Source: an uncultured Collinsella sp. (GTDB taxonomy: Bacteria; Actinomycetota; Coriobacteriia; Coriobacteriales; Coriobacteriaceae). From it: a DNA stretch of 6,362 nucleotides. Shown here one piece after another: positions 6,282 through 6,362 of this stretch (positions within the stretch are counted from its first letter, which is position 1; every line of letters starts with the position of its first letter). The DNA lies in assembly GCA_947003675.1 (NCBI GenBank), contig CAMQPJ010000080.1:1-6362 (forward strand), written 5' to 3'. The position numbers were made by a program, and so were the translations under genes. The notes beneath the pieces were generated by a model. It did no database searches. It was not told the DNA's origin and saw only the letters and a list, made by a program, of their open reading frames with translations.

Positions 6282-6299
6282 AGCCCAGCGAAATGGGCT
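6282..6299 (-). other. Hairpin in the 33-nt spacer between the two tRNA-Asn genes
   Basis: AGCCCA (minus strand, 6299-6294) pairs with TGGGCT (6287-6282) around a TTTCGC loop, followed by TTTAAAT. The T tract is short and broken, so this is at best a weak terminator. It may be a processing structure that keeps the two tRNAs apart during folding and cleavage. Confidence 0.45.
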
Positions 6300-6308
6300 G
6301 AGAAATTC

Positions 6309-6362
6309 TGGCTCCCCGGGTAGGACTCGAACCTACAACAGCGCGGTTAACAGCCGCGTGCT
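6309..6362 (-). tRNA. tRNA-Asn(GTT), second copy, truncated by the window edge
   Basis: The 54 bases present (3' end with CCA, T arm, variable loop, anticodon arm and part of the D arm) are identical to the complete copy. The missing 5' part, about 21 nt, lies beyond the window. The same GTT anticodon is visible at 6351-6349. Confidence 0.93.

Noticed and set aside
1..6362. Possible mobile element, CRISPR array, toxin-antitoxin or other defence system.
   Set aside because: Every gene is a recognisable housekeeping family in a conserved order; no spaced repeats, transposase or integrase motifs, or terminal inverted repeats were seen.

Overview
The window reads as a compact chromosomal housekeeping region from a fairly GC-rich Gram-positive actinobacterium. 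The best guess is a Coriobacteriia gut lineage such as Collinsella or a relative. That placement is inference from gene order, protein wording and base composition; no search was run. All protein genes and both tRNAs lie on the minus strand, so transcription runs from high to low coordinates.

Layout in the direction of transcription: (1) 6362-6201 holds two tandem tRNA-Asn(GTT) genes, the first cut by the window edge, with a small hairpin between them. (2) 6194-6165 is a strong rho-independent terminator closing the tRNA unit. (3) 6164-6007 is a short intergenic region with a weak promoter candidate and a leader hairpin. (4) 6006-643 is a tightly packed run: an Asp23/YloU-like protein, a DAK2-domain fatty acid kinase (FakA/YloV-like), recG, rsmD and coaD. 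(5) 642-575 is a small gap with an extended -10-like promoter candidate and a palindrome. (6) 574-1 carries a coiled-coil DivIVA/SepIVA-like protein and the start of a DUF177 (YceD-like) gene running off the left edge.

The order asp23 - fakA - recG - rsmD - coaD - coiled coil - DUF177 is the widespread Gram-positive/actinobacterial neighbourhood that usually continues into rpmF, plsX or rnc. The genes span fatty-acid activation, replication-fork rescue, 16S rRNA methylation and CoA synthesis, plus a likely envelope or division scaffold. Several junctions overlap (recG/rsmD by 4 nt, rsmD/coaD by 8 nt, coiled coil/DUF177 by 1 nt), which implies co-transcription and coupled translation.

I saw no mobile element, CRISPR array, phage gene or defence-type system. 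The more interesting points are modest: the SepIVA-like gene in its conserved slot, an internal promoter/palindrome in front of it, an acidic tail on RsmD that carries the ribosome binding site of coaD, and an apparent insertion in RecG.
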